DNA from: Guadua angustifolia
Lineage: Eukaryota > Streptophyta > Magnoliopsida > Poales > Poaceae
Assembly (NCBI GenBank): GCA_036346375.1
Contig: CM070511.1
Span: 6,386,001 to 6,450,000 of the forward strand
Direction of reading: 5' to 3'
DNA: 64,000 nucleotides
This document shows, one piece after another, positions 34,959-46,700 of this stretch (position 1 is its first letter; each line of letters begins with the position of its first letter). The notes below the pieces were generated by a model. It searched no databases, had not been told where the DNA came from, and saw nothing but the letters and a program-made list of their open reading frames with translations. A program made the translations under genes and the position numbers.

Positions 34959-36118
34959 TATACCCATTGATATCATACCCTTGCCATGTTTGTACATTAA
35001 ATCTAGATCCGTTAGCCAACCATTTCACATTCTCACTAACGGGGACCTCCGCCTGTTCTTTGAATCATGTGAGAAATCTATTGTTGTGTGCCCGCGTGAT
35101 GGAAATCTCATCCATATGTGGATTCTCTTCCCGTAATACCAACTTGTGCTGCTCGACGTACCCTGCAACTTCTGCGTTGTGCTGTAAGACTGTCAAATGC
35201 GCTTTGCAATACATATCAAATCATGGCCTCATTAGTTTCAACCCAACGGTTCCTTTGCCAGCAAGTCTTCCCTCATGTCTAGATATAGAAACACCGATTG
35301 CTTGTCTTTTTCTGAGATAGTCTACGCAGAACTTAATAACCTCTTTAGTCCTATAACCTTCAACAATACTACCCTCAGACTTTGACCGATTCCTCACGTA
35401 TGACTGTAATATACCCATATATCTCTCGAAAGGATACATGTAATGTAGGAATGTAGGTCCACATATCTTAATCTCTCTAATAAGGTGTACTACAAGGTGG
35501 ACCATCACGTCAAAGCAAGATAGGGGAAAATGCATCTCAAGGTGACATAGAGTCTGCACCACCTCACTCTGTAAGTTGTCCAGCACATCAGGGTTGATAA
35601 CCTTGCAAGAGATCGCATTGAAGAAATAATATAGCTTCGTGATTGTGAATCTGACATGCTCTGGTAGAATATTTCTAATTGCAATGGGGAGCATTTGGGC
35701 CATCAAAACATAGCAGTCGTGGGACTTCATCCCAACCAACTTCAAGTCATCCATAGACATGAGCTTCTTAACATTTGGCATCGTCTTCCATTAAGCTTTT
35801 AAACTTCTCAAACTCTCTTTCCGTGTATTTTCCCTCCACATCTCACAACATTTGCTCCAAATTGGCCTCCTCAAACATATTACACTGCAACTCATCATCG
35901 GGTTCCACATGTCTTCATTACGTACCGGAAGGGTACTACCAGTCTCCTCGTGATGGATCCAACAAGTGTAATTTCTTACGAAGCCACATCGAATCAAGTG
36001 GTCCCCAATTTGAGCTGAGTTGTTAAATCTCCAAAGATTGGTTCAATCAATGCAAGGACAATATATGAAGTTTAAACCCCTCTTTACCATGTCTTTTTCT
36101 GTAATTTTTTTGAACTCT
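34959..36118 (-). pseudogene. CACTA tnp2-like transposase, second part, core domain missing
   Basis: tnp2-type proteins cut CACTA elements. Read leftward, 36100-35790 continues the transposase-associated domain (GLNFIYCPCID, GFVRNYTCWIHHEETG). Then 35221-35781 encodes a DUF4218-type domain (MKSHDCYVLMAQMLPIAIRN, FFNAISCKVINPD, FLHYMYPFERYMGILQSYVR). 34960-35110 is the start of a DUF4216-like block (WLANGSRFNVQTWQGYDING), cut by E3 at 34958. The catalytic tnp2 core, normally between the first two domains, is absent, so this was an internally deleted copy. Stops and a frameshift are present near 35780. Confidence 0.82.
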
Positions 36119-36123
36119 TGAAC
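36119..36123. repeat. Target-site duplication TGAAC, left copy
   Basis: TGAAC flanks the solo LTR on the left and recurs exactly at 39268-39272 on the right. Confidence 0.92.
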
Positions 36124-39100
36124 TGTAAGGACCCGAATTCACCAATTCGAATCCACTGTGTTTTACCGCACTAGTCCCAGGATCAATCGCTAGTGCACAC
36201 AGCTTAACATCGGTAAGCATCATATCATACACAACGATAAGAATAATAAGACTTTATTTATTGAATATAACTAGTGTATGATCTTATGATCACTTACAAT
36301 TATTCAACCACATGGGCTAGACTGAAAGATAACTTGAACAAATGCAGCGGAAAGTAGCAAAAGACGTAGATGTCCCATCAGCACACCACAGGCGACTGAC
36401 AAGGATTGGCCTAGTGACACGTGTCCACCTGAAAGTCCTCCTCCAATAACGACGATGATTCCTCCACTGTTGTTGGTTGTTAAGCAAGGGTGAGTACACC
36501 AACACGTACTCAACAAGTTGTGCACAAAATGCAATTCTATCATAGCTATATGCAGGCTTATTCCAAAGGAAAGGCTAAGGGCTCATTTGCAATAAAGCAA
36601 CATTTAAGAACACATACGATACATAGATTGAAAAGACAGTAAAGCAAATAATAACAAGTAAGTAGATTCAGTGATTCTCAAATAAACCCAAGTTTTCCAT
36701 CCTAAATCAAGTTCCATTATCCACATGGCATCCTGCCATCCCTTTCAGTTATCCATTTTAATTAACTACCCCTTATTTGTAATTCGAGCATTGCTCAATA
36801 CCGTGAACACGGCTATCCGAATAGTTTGTACACTCTGCAGAGGTTATGCACTTTACCCACATGATACAACCATGCACCACACGGTGAGCGATTATAACAA
36901 AGCCTTTACAATGCATTCTCTTAACCCGGTGCTACGCTAAGGTTTCAACGAAGGGTTACACCACCTAACAGGGCCCCCTCTTGCGCCATGTGAGCCACCC
37001 CGAGCATGGTGGTTACCACCACCGGGTCTCACACCACCACGATAGTACTCAAGTTAAGCATTTGCAAATTAGTCGACTAAGTGCCCCATAATGAACATGT
37101 GGTTGCATGATAGACTCAGGTCAAAGGCTCGCAAGGTTAAGTCCTTAGGATTGATTAAAGCAAGACATACACATACCCTCGGCTCCTCTGAGCCCACCCT
37201 ACACACTTGCCCTTCCACTTGCTTCAATCATAAAGTGATTACCACCGGTTGGTTACCAAGCACCACGTGCTTCTCACAAATCAACATCGTTGTGTGACCT
37301 CCCATACGACAACCCAATCTCTTTGTGTGACCACACATGACACACAAATTAACATCATTGTTCCATATTCCATTAGTCAAAATTAATACTCAACATTTCA
37401 TGTACTTGTGATGACATGGCATGGCTAAGCAATTCTATCCGGTTCTAACCATCCATGTTGATTTCAGTATTAACCAACTATAATGAACCAACCTAAGGTG
37501 ACAAGTGGATTATGGCATACAAATAACAAGGTAGGGTGTAATTCAAAGGGTACATTAACTAATCCCAAAGTTAAGTTGAAATCATTTGTACTCATAAAAT
37601 ATCATGCAATAGAGTAAAACAAAATAGCAATTTTGCAAACATGGGTGCAACATGATCAAAGCACAACTTGCCTTGCTTAAGCTCTTGGTCTTGGTTTGAA
37701 TATAATTCTTGAGTTGCAAATTCCTCCTGCGAAGCCTCACACAATTTAACGTCTACGCGAATCGAGAAGAAATAGTAAATAAACACCAAAACCAAAGAAC
37801 AAATAAACTCAAAAATTCAAACAAAAGCTACTATTAGAAAGATCTCAATTTTACAAATTTTTAGGAATTTGAATCACCTCAATCGGAGTTCGTATGCAAA
37901 AGTTATAGCACTTTGAAGTTTTAAATTCCTGAAAAATCCCTAAAATCATAAAATCCGAATTAATCGAATTATTTTCATAAAGAAAATTATGATTTTCCCG
38001 CCCGGTTTGTACGAACGCCACGTGGCCTAATATGAACCACTGGATACCAATCTAACGCTTCCTATTTAATCTGCAACGTGGCTAAATATCCACCTTTAGA
38101 TCTAAATCCGACGATCAAGATTAACCCAAGGGTTTTACGTGCATAAGCAGCGTGGCCCAAGCTGTGACCCTCGATCTCAATCCAGCGGCTAAACCTTACC
38201 CGTGTGGTTTCTTGTTTATTTAAATGACGCGCCAAATCAACCGTCCATCTAATATCCTACGGCTACGTTTTAATCGGGCAGCTTACGGTTGAAGCGTTGC
38301 GGCTTGATCCTGATGCTCAATGCGGATCCGGCGGACGACGAAGCTCGTTCGACAATGAACACCGGCGGCTTGATTTCACTTTGAGGCGAAAGCGACAACC
38401 TCGGGCGGCGTTCGGTGCTTCCGGCGGCAGCGGAGGGTGCAACAGGTTGGCGCGACTTCGGCGAACTTCGAATCTGTAATCCTTCGGCGGAAGAAGCTCT
38501 CAATGGCGGCGGAACTCGACACAACCTCTTGAAACTCTGGTGAGCTCGTGGCCTCCTCGGTGACTCTTCGTGACGGCGCTTTAGGGAAGGATCGGCGGCT
38601 CAAGGTGAGTGTCGGGAAGAAGTCGGTGCCTTAAATACCGAGACGCGGCGCTAAACTCGGAAAGTTTCATGGCGGCGTGTTCGAATCGGAGGCGGCGGAG
38701 AGAGTCCGTCTCGGAGATGATAAGCCACACCCGCACGATCTTCATCCAACGGCTGGGATAAAAGATCAATTCCGAATCGGTACCGATTGCTATTGATCGT
38801 CGCGATCAAGATCTGGCGGTCCTCAACTCCTAGGGTTTCATTAAATGGCGTGGAGCGATGATGACCCTTGGATCGATCAACGACGCGTTAACGCTCCGTT
38901 TCACCGTTCGGTCCACACGATAATGGGCCCGGCACATTCTTCATTCACGAGATTTACGGGTTTTAGATTAAAATTAATTCGAGAAAATCATTTGATTTGT
39001 TTAGGGTATTAAAAATACTCTAAAAATTTCAAGAAAATTCTCAAAAATACTTTGAGACATTCTGGACTTAAATAAAATATTTTTGGCAAAACTTTATTTT

Positions 39101-39267
39101 GCAAATTTCTTTTTATAATTATTTTTTAACAAAAGGTAATATATTTTAATTCAAAATAATTCAAATAAATCTCAGAAAATCCAAATAAATCCAGAAAATT
39201 CACAAAATTCACAAATTGCAATAAAATAATATTTATTATTTGAAAAGTCAAAAATTGGGATGTTACA
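36124..39267 (-). repeat. Solo LTR of a Tekay-like element, 3144 bp
   Basis: It starts TGTAACATCCC on the minus strand at 39267 and ends TCCTTACA at 36124, with no internal element sequence on either side. Perfect 5-bp duplications (TGAAC) show that one element inserted here and was later reduced to a single LTR by LTR-LTR recombination. It contains blocks similar to the E1 LTR (TGAGTACACCAACACGTACT region), a perfect G-box GCCACGTGGC at 38027-38036, and a TATTTAAGG TATA-like box (minus strand) near 38628. Its short ORFs are not genes. Confidence 0.94.
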
Positions 39268-39331
39268 TGAACACCCCTCGAAAATTCATCACTACATGGC
39301 TTTTCTGATACATCCACTCCTCACAGTCCAT
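39268..39331 (-). pseudogene. CACTA tnp2-like transposase, N-terminal start
   Basis: The ATG at 39331 begins MDCEEWMYQKSHVVMNFRGV, the start of a plant transposase-associated domain. The frame continues across the solo LTR into 36118 and below, with one TGAAC copy used. This shows that the LTR landed about 20 codons into the transposase gene. Confidence 0.82.
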
Positions 39332-39671
39332 CTGCAATTAGACTTCACATAATAAAATTAAGCAAAAACTGGACTGACAGCTAGCTAGCTATTTCAAATT
39401 GAGACATCATTTCAATTAATATTACAGTTGCAAAATAGCGGATGGGTTTCAGGATATATAAATGTACTCCTATGGCAAGGTAGCTTCTTCCCTAGTTAAG
39501 AGCTTCCAATTGCCTAGTTAGGAGACATAAATTGCAAACTTCAACAGTGATATCAAATAAACTAATTATATGGTGCAATAACTTGCAAATCTTTTTGACT
39601 TCAATGAAACAAAACAAGGGTACCATCGATAACTCCTAATCTCTAAATATGTTAGGTCCTAATCCCATTCG
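39332..39671. other. CACTA sequence upstream of tnp2
   Basis: Non-coding, AT-rich, no recognised signal. It lies between the transposase start and the inverted-repeat block. A promoter is expected here but I cannot point to one. Confidence 0.5.
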
Positions 39672-39809
39672 AGGATATTTGGTTCAGACAAGTTCTTGAT
39701 CAGTTGTACAACTCCAGAGAAAATTTCGGCAGCATCTCCCGGCTGTTCTTCAGATACACGTCTCGACAATAGGTCAAGAGGGTGTGTACCCGGAGAACAC
39801 CAAGGGAGA
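39672..39809. repeat. CACTA-associated palindrome, right arm truncated by E4
   Basis: It is homologous to 11194-11395. The left arm (GAGGATATTTGG through TTTCGGCAGCATCTCCC) is followed by a centre near 39771, and only about 38 bp of the right arm remain before the E4 LTR starts at 39810. Its location beside the tnp2 start ties this repeat family to CACTA elements. Confidence 0.78.
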
Positions 39810-40239
39810 TGTGGAGTATATGGACCCCGGATATCTGCATGGCAGGCCACAAGGACCACCCAAGAGGGGATGGGCCGAGCCGGCTGCATAGAGATGGGCA
39901 CCACCCAAACTGCAACCGCCATATCCATCAAGGAAGGGCTAAAGATAGAAACTGACCCTTAGTAGGAAAGATACGATCGTAATCCTGGAAGCTAATGTAT
40001 TCGGCTAGAGATAGAATCTCCACTTTGAAACCGACTAGGACTCCTCCTTGTAACCCTAACCCCAACTATATAAAGGGGGCGGGGGACCCTAGTTTGGGGC
40101 ATAATAATATCGAATCCCAGAACACAGGACCTGAACCTGTGAGGGCCTGAACCTGTATAAACTCGTGTCTTGTGTTACCATCGAGTTTGGATCTAGTGCC
40201 TAGCTCTATAATCATTATTGCCAACAACAATCATCGACA
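39810..40239 (+). repeat. E4 5' LTR, about 430 bp
   Basis: TGTGGAGTAT at 39810 to CATCGACA at 40239, just before the primer site. It has a canonical TATA box at 40067-40074 followed by a GC-rich stretch. The 3' copy is outside the window, so the left border is inferred from TG...CA and the break in the CACTA palindrome. Confidence 0.8.
40067..40074 (+). promoter_or_regulatory. E4 LTR TATA box
   Basis: TATATAAA followed by GGGGGCGGGGG, in the middle of the LTR and about 170 bp before its end, as expected for the U3/R border of a plant LTR promoter. Confidence 0.7.
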
Positions 40240-40240
40240 G

Positions 40241-40258
40241 TTGGCGCACCAGGTAGGG
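40241..40258 (+). other. E4 primer binding site
   Basis: TTGGCGCACCAGGTAGGG starts one base after the LTR end. TGGCGC-type primer sites are usual in Tat elements and differ from the tRNA-Met sites of the chromoviruses here. The priming tRNA is not determined. Confidence 0.65.
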
Positions 40259-40288
40259 GAAGGACAAAGATCAACCTCGTCAAGCTCG

Positions 40289-41525
40289 ATGGCCACAATC
40301 AACGGAATCGCTGTCACCTTCGCTCCCAACCAGGTTTTCTATTTCGGGAGCCTGGACTTCATCGCCAACAACCTTGGCGAGCTCGTCCTCTCGAATTCGG
40401 ACCAGATCCGATCTGGGAGGGACTTCAACGGTACTTCATACGGACTTCCATTCGGATTGGGGAATGTCGCGGCCATCTACTCACAAGTAGTATGCCAGGG
40501 GCTTGCTTTCCAACTCGAATACGGTGAGGACCCAGCCAAGGACGAATCTCGGGTGGTGGGCGTCATTAGCAGCAACCCACTCGGATTCGAAGATCAACTC
40601 GATCTATCTCCTCTTCACTCCTCTGGCTCAGAGACCAAGTCGGAGAGCAGCATGAAAGCTTGCCATGATTTCCGGGGCGTCTATGTAATTGAAGACCAAA
40701 GGACCGAATCTCAATGTCAATGGGATGCTGAAGAAGCTACGGAGGCAGATCGTCTTCGTCGTGAGGCCCAAGAAGCATGCGCGCGGTCTCTCCGAGTCCG
40801 AGCCCGCAACGTCAACGAGAACATATTAGAGGCAAGAATAGGGGACCAAGCTATTTTCCATACACCACAGCAGAACATTGTCACTTGCAAGACACTCCTC
40901 GACACCTTGGGCCCAATGCTCGGAGCCGATAGCCCGGCTGCCCCGATCGTGGCCCAAGTTAAGGCCATGGTGACGGCAATAGCAATTTAGCACAACCAAG
41001 GAGATCGGTGAGGATGACACCTTTGCCGCACTTGTGCGATCCTCGACCGCCTTGACAATTGGGCGCCGCATGATCGGGCAATGTGTGATCGGCACGAATC
41101 CCGCTGTGATGAAGACGCTCGCCGGAATCTCAACCGTGACCTTCGCTTGGACCTTAATGCCAGGTGGCGTGAGTGAGAAGAGGATGAACGGCGCTAGCAC
41201 GACGATAACTATGAGCGTTTTGGCATTGACCATGACCAACACAGCAACCGCCATAATGGTGGTCGAGACAACCGCGACAATCGGCGCGATAATCGCGACG
41301 ATCACAGGGACCACCACCACCGTGGCTGGCGTGACGATGAAGGCCGCCGAGTTAGAACTCTGCCACGCCGGTCTCTGCCACGACTTGATGATGGATCCAT
41401 TGATGGGGTCCACGCTTTTACTGCTTGGCTCCGCCGAGTGGTATGGCCCAAAGGCTTTAACCCTAAGGGCATCGTCAAGTTCGACGGGGAGAGGGACCTA
41501 GAAGCTTTGCTGCAGGTTTACTCCT
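40289..41525 (+). pseudogene. E4 gag, N-terminal and middle part
   Basis: The ATG at 40289 (MATINGIAVTFAPNQ) is preferred over upstream starts because it follows the primer site. The frame is open to 40990, including ARNVNENILEARIGDQAIFH, typical of Tat gag proteins. After 40990 it continues in another frame as an Arg/Asp/Asn/His-rich linker (RDNRRDNRDDHRDHHHRGW), then RLDDGSIDGVHAFT and VVWPKGFNPKGIVKFDGERD, ending where E5 begins at 41526. Stops occur in the linker frame. The main gag fold is missing between here and 61655. Confidence 0.82.
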
Positions 41526-41846
41526 TGAGGCGAACACGCTCAAGGCAGGCAATCAAAGCTACAAGATAGTAGACACAACCAGCGTAGAATTCCCTAGAGC
41601 TCAATCTGTAAAACAAACACTTGTACTCAAGCATAGTGAACATCCTTGCCTCAGGGCAAGACTGGAGTAGAGCTTTTACCTTCACAGGGGCTCGAACCAG
41701 TATAACTCCCCATGTCTTGCTCGTTTTCTTTTTGACTCGACCAACGAAGTAGTGAACGCATTCCTTCGGTGAGTGAAGCTAGTTTTAGGTCTCGCATATA
41801 TGACTCACCCTCTTCATACTGCGATCGAGCGATCCGATCGTCGGCA
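41526..41846 (+). repeat. E5 5' LTR, R-U5 part only
   Basis: This matches 61331-61654 closely (CAAGGCAGGCAATCAAAGC; GGGCTCGAACCAGTATAACT). By alignment with the fuller LTR of E2, the U3 part is missing: the 3' copy has U3-like sequence just before 61331, whereas here E4 gag abuts directly. The end GTCGGCA sits one base from the primer site. Confidence 0.82.
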
Positions 41847-41847
41847 G

Positions 41848-41864
41848 TGGCGCCAACCGTGGGG
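41848..41864 (+). other. E5 primer binding site
   Basis: TGGCGCCAACCGTGGGG lies one base inside the 5' LTR end. This is the TGGCGCC-type site of Tat elements. Confidence 0.75.
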
Positions 41865-41906
41865 CACGAACGCGCCGCTCATTGAACGGCGTCAAGATCT
41901 CGAAGC

Positions 41907-43767
41907 ATGGCGCGCTCCATTGAATGACATTCGGTGAGTTCGGGCTCGGTGTAGTCCCGGCGTGGCGACTCCGTCCTGTTTTCACCCTCACGCCATTCGC
42001 GGCGATTTGTCTTCATAGCGATACCCAAGGCGTGAGCGCGGAGGCAAATGATCGTGACCCGAAGAAACCTAAAGATGCCCACCGGATGGTTCATGTTGCC
42101 ATCAACCAAGCCATAACTGCCCTCCGGTGGGAGGATCAAGGGAAGGCCGGGACCTCGTCCGGGCATCCCAGGCTTCCCTGCTCGGGCGAGCGCCTCCGTG
42201 CCATCGCCCGGGTTATGTCTGATCCCGACCGGGCGAGGTCAGAACTTTTCGACCGAGCTCTCGCTGATGAGCTCGATAGGGCTGCAACCGAGGCCATACC
42301 TCCGCAGCACCAAAGCCGCCACTCTGGGGCCCGCTCCCTAAGAAGTGATGATAACTCCTTGTGCCGACGTCGCCGCCTTCACCGATTGCCTTCCCACCAA
42401 CCGTCCCAGGATCTGGCTCGGACTCCTCCGCGTCGTCGCCCCCTGGACGCGACCCCGGAGGGTGTTCGGCGTCAGCATGGCTACGGCGGTTCTTCCTCCA
42501 GCAGCAGTACGTCGGGAAGTCTTTCACCAGACATCCCGCCGAGGTGCCGCAGGGTTCATGATCGCCTGCAGTATCTTCCGGGTGATTCCCATGCTCATCG
42601 ACATGACTAGCGTGGTCGCAGGTCCGGCCATCAAGGTAACCACGACTCAGAGTCCAGTAGCTGCGACTATCTCCCTCGGCGTGCTCCTGTTCCGGCTTAT
42701 GGTTGTTCGGCCTACTATGAAGATTTTCGTTAAGTGCGCTGGCCAGCTTGATTCAAGCCTGCATTGATAGAACGGTTCAACGGGACCAAGAACCCCGACA
42801 AGTTTCTGTCGATATATTCGACCGCCATTTTGGCAGCCGCAAGGGATGAGGCTGTAATGGCCAACTACCTTCCGACTGTTCTGGATGGCACCGCCCGAAC
42901 CTAGCTCTTCAACCAGAAGCCCGGCTCCTTCCGATTGTGGTGCCAGATTCAGGGTGCCCTCTGCTCGAACTTCCAAAGTTGTTACGAGCGGCCACGAAGG
43001 GAGAAGGACTTGGATCGTGTTATCCAGGGCAAGAGTGAGCCGCTTCGTGACTTCGTACGGTGATTCATCCGCACAAGGAATTCGATACCGAATGTCTCTA
43101 ATGAGGCGGTCATTAAGGCTTTCAAGTTTGGTGTCCGTGATCGGCACCTCACTGAAGACCTAGAGATCACAACGAGGCTCAGCATCAACAAGCTGTTCCG
43201 CATGGTGGAGCGGTACGCGGACGTGGACAAAGCTATCCGCTGGAAACGCGACTATGACCAAGGTAAGCTCGGTCTAAACTTGGTAGAGGCTGGTTCGACC
43301 AACTCCAGGAATGCCGACCCAGGCCCGGCCGCCAAGAATCGGAAGAGGGATCGGAAGAATGGCGGCGGTCGACCTCGTGTGACCGTCACAGCGAGCAGCC
43401 AGCGTGAAGTGATGGAGGTGCGGGAGCCAGACCAGGAAGAGCCCCGACCTCGCCGAGGCTGGCCACGACTTCAGTAGGCGTCGCATCGACCCCAGCAGGG
43501 GAACCGCCGACCTGGTCCCCAGCGAGCCGGCGCTCGGTCGCAGGATACTGGAGGGCATCCCAGGTTTGATGAAGCAAAAGTTTTGCTTGTTCTATAGGGC
43601 TCCAGGCCATGACCTGCATGGCTGCAGGGCTTGGCAGAGCAAGCTAGAGGCCTTTTATGATGGGCATGGTGAGATGCCCGTACTCCCGAAGGAAGGTGAG
43701 CAACTCGATAGGGTCAATGCCAGGACTGACCTCGATGACCTCGACCTAGAGTTCCAGCAGGGCGACC
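41907..43767 (+). pseudogene. E5 gag, broken
   Basis: The N-terminal part (41924-42610) includes HVAINQAITALRWEDQGKAG and IARVMSDPDRARSELFDRAL. The gag core is at about 42770-43480: IERFNGTKNPDKFLSIYSTA, AVMANYLPTVLDG, SEPLRDFVR and RLSINKLFRMVERYADVDKA. A Cys/His block (FCLFYRAPGHDLHGC) lies at 43572-43625. In-frame stops occur near 42901 and 43060, and frames change near 42600. The segment after 43621 is duplicated at 55653 on the far side of E6. Confidence 0.82.
43621..43767 (+). repeat. 147-bp flanking duplication, left copy (E5 gag)
   Basis: It runs from GCTGCAGGGCTTGGCAG to CAGGGCGACC. The right copy at 55653-55799 differs by a single base (G at 43633, A at 55665). The left copy is fused to E6's LTR at a shared CGACC. 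This is far longer than the 5-bp duplication made by retroelement integration. Confidence 0.95.
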
Positions 43768-46700
43768 CTCTGTGTTTCAACCGCGCTAGTCCAGGAACAG
43801 CTAAGCGCTGCAGTCGTCTGATGATGATAACACGGACATATCAAAAGTAAATAACGATAACAAGCAAAAGAGTGTAACAACATAAACATCCATCATCACC
43901 TTATTACAAGTATGGAGCCTTACGGCTTAAGTGAAAATGTAGCAATGAAATGTAGAACAAAAAGAGCCAATCGGTATGCCCACGAACAACCCGTCAGAAT
44001 GCGCTCCCTAGAAGATCGAGTCGTCCTCCTCATCATAGTCTTCACCACAAATGTCGAGCGAGTTACAGCGCTGCTCGATCTCTTCATCGCTTTATGGAAT
44101 AAGCGGCCCCATAATAAGCGAGGGTGAGTATGCAACATACTGCAAGTCTCGGAAACTTAATGCAAATAACTAAATGCATGGCTTAAACAAAGGATGGCAT
44201 ATAGGGTTCATTTGCATAAGCGAAATGAAATTTAAATACAAGTAATAATTTCATAAAGTAGCATTTAACAAAATGTAAATAGCATAATTAATTAAATTTT
44301 GAAGTATAACAATTTTCGGGTTCCATCTACGGTTGGCTCTAACCGCCAAACTAAATCAGGGAGCTCCGGTAGCTCATGATTCCCAACTCATTTTCATTTT
44401 AAACCAAATCATCATTTTTCCATTTAAAACTAAAAACCAGAAAATCTACTATGTGAAAGCATTCCACGCTTGCCCTTGTCCGTGGGCACGGCTACTTAAG
44501 TAGTTTTTAAGACTTTGCAGAGCTGGTACACTTTACCCACACGACATGATCAACCCCTTGCGCCATGCAATTAACACACTTCCTTTGGTGTGTCGGTAGG
44601 GAGATCATGACAAGGCCTTTACAATGCATATACCGCTACCGACTCCACCCGCTAAGGTTTCACCGATGGTAGGGCTACCCGCCCAGTCCAGAAGCCCCCT
44701 CTTGCGCCTTGCAAGTGTCATCCTGACAAACTCGCACAGCCCACTGGCGAAGTCAAATAACGATACATGCAAATTACTTAGCCAGGTCGTACCCATATAG
44801 ACATGTGGTTGTACTGTATAGCATGGCCCATGGTGACACACGATCGGTCCTTAATTGACTAGGGCGGACAATCACATTCCAAAATTTTGTGCATCCCGCA
44901 CCCGCCATTCAACCAATCCGCCCCGGTCTAAATCATTTTTCACTTTTAATTTTCAAATTAATACCGGCAACACCAATTGCCATACATTTCATAAATCATT
45001 TTGAATCAAGAATGAAATCATTTCCATAATGGCAAGGTACCGACGTGATTAAGCATGGCTAAGCATTTTCTACCGTTCCCATAGCAAGATTAATTACCAT
45101 TAATTACAGTAATTAGTTTTCCTAGGGTGTCAATGGTTGTCAACATGAATGTCAATGTGGTTATAACAATTTGGCATTTATCTAAGCATTTAAAATGACA
45201 TTAAAATACAATTCATAATTCAAATAGCATGCAATAATTTAAAAACAAAATAGCATTTCATAAACTTGGGTTCAACATGGTCAAGGAGACTTGCCTTCAC
45301 CCTCTACCACTGCTGCAACCTCTGCTGGATGCTCCTCTCGCTCAACCGGTGCGTCGTCTACACGCGAAACACACAAATCGAGGCAAAACAATAAATATAT
45401 AGAAATAAATACAATTCAAAAATTCATAAAAATGACACCAACAGATAGATCTTGATTTTATATGAATTTAGAAATTTGAATCGTTCGAATCGGAGTTCGA
45501 ACGGAGGAGAACGGGGCTTCCGAAGTTTAAATGGAAGAAAATTAGAAAAATAAATTGAAGGTCACACGTGTCGCGCTGTGATTGGTTGATTATTCGGATT
45601 TTCTTGGATTTAACAGCGATTAAACGGAGGAAATTATGTCGCTGACATGCGGGGTCCACACGTCAGTGACACAGATCTCGGCTCGTGGCGATGACGTGTC
45701 TGTGAGGTGGCGAACACCTGGGCGCTAAAGTATGCGTGGCAGTGACGTGGCGTGTACGTGGCGGTGACATGGCGGTCATGGGTTAAATAAGGCTGACGTG
45801 GCGCAACGTGGCATGACGTGGCGCTGTTGTGGCGAACACATGGCGTGATGACATGGCACTAGGGCATACATAGCGATGATGTGGCGTAGCGTGCAACACA
45901 TGGCGACACCGAGCTATGGCGGTGAGGTGGCGCGTCGTGGCAGTGAGGTGAGGGTGAGGGTGGTGCGTCGTGGCGGACACATGGCCGATTAGGGTTGACG
46001 TATTGCCACATGGCGATGACATGGCAAGAACCGACGACACAGCGACACAGCTTCGCTGACGGGGATGCCACGCGGAGACCAGAGTCGAGGTGTCAATGAA
46101 GTGGCGCGCACGCGTCTCACACGCAGCGCCACGCGGCGGACACGGCGATGGTAACGAGTGACGAGGCGTTGGCTCAGGGGAAGGGTCTTACCGGGTAGAC
46201 GTGGCGTTGATCCGACCGTCCGAAGGCGATCCGACGGGGAAGAACTCGCGAAGGGGACGGAGGACACACGACGACGAGTGGCGGCGCTTCTTTACCGGAG
46301 TCGGAGACGATGGCACACAAAACGGCGAACGACCGACGGATCAGGTGAAGGAGTTAGCGAATTAGATGGAGGGTGAAAAGATGAACTCGATGACACCAAA
46401 AGGAGCGGCGGAGACTCACCGACGTTGAGGGAAACGGCGGAGAAAGCTTGCGCACGGTAGGCCAACTCCGGCGAGGTCACGCGGCCACCAGACGGCGTTT
46501 ATCTTTGGAGAAAAAAGAGAAAAAAGGGCGCGAGAGAGAGAGCACCGCAACGGAAGTCGGTGTGGCCTTAAATAGGCTAGGGTTGCGGGAAATGGCACGG
46601 AAAGCGATGTTGGTCGGGCGGCGCAGGTTACGGGCGGCGGCGGTGCTAGGGTTTGATTACGGGGTGATGTGGTGCTCGGTTGACCGTAGGATCCGGATCG

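Noticed and set aside
38270..38769. Arg/Ser-rich ORFs in the solo LTR
   Set aside because: They lie wholly within an LTR flanked by target duplications and show no conserved blocks.
40826..41413. 195-codon hydrophobic ORF on the minus strand
   Set aside because: It is the antisense of the Arg/Asp/His-rich linker of E4 gag; alternating Ile/Val follows from GAC/CGC/AAT codons.
45783..46598. His/Arg/Pro-rich ORFs over the E6 LTR
   Set aside because: They arise from GTGGCG-type repeats inside the LTR and occur in the equivalent LTR with different frames.
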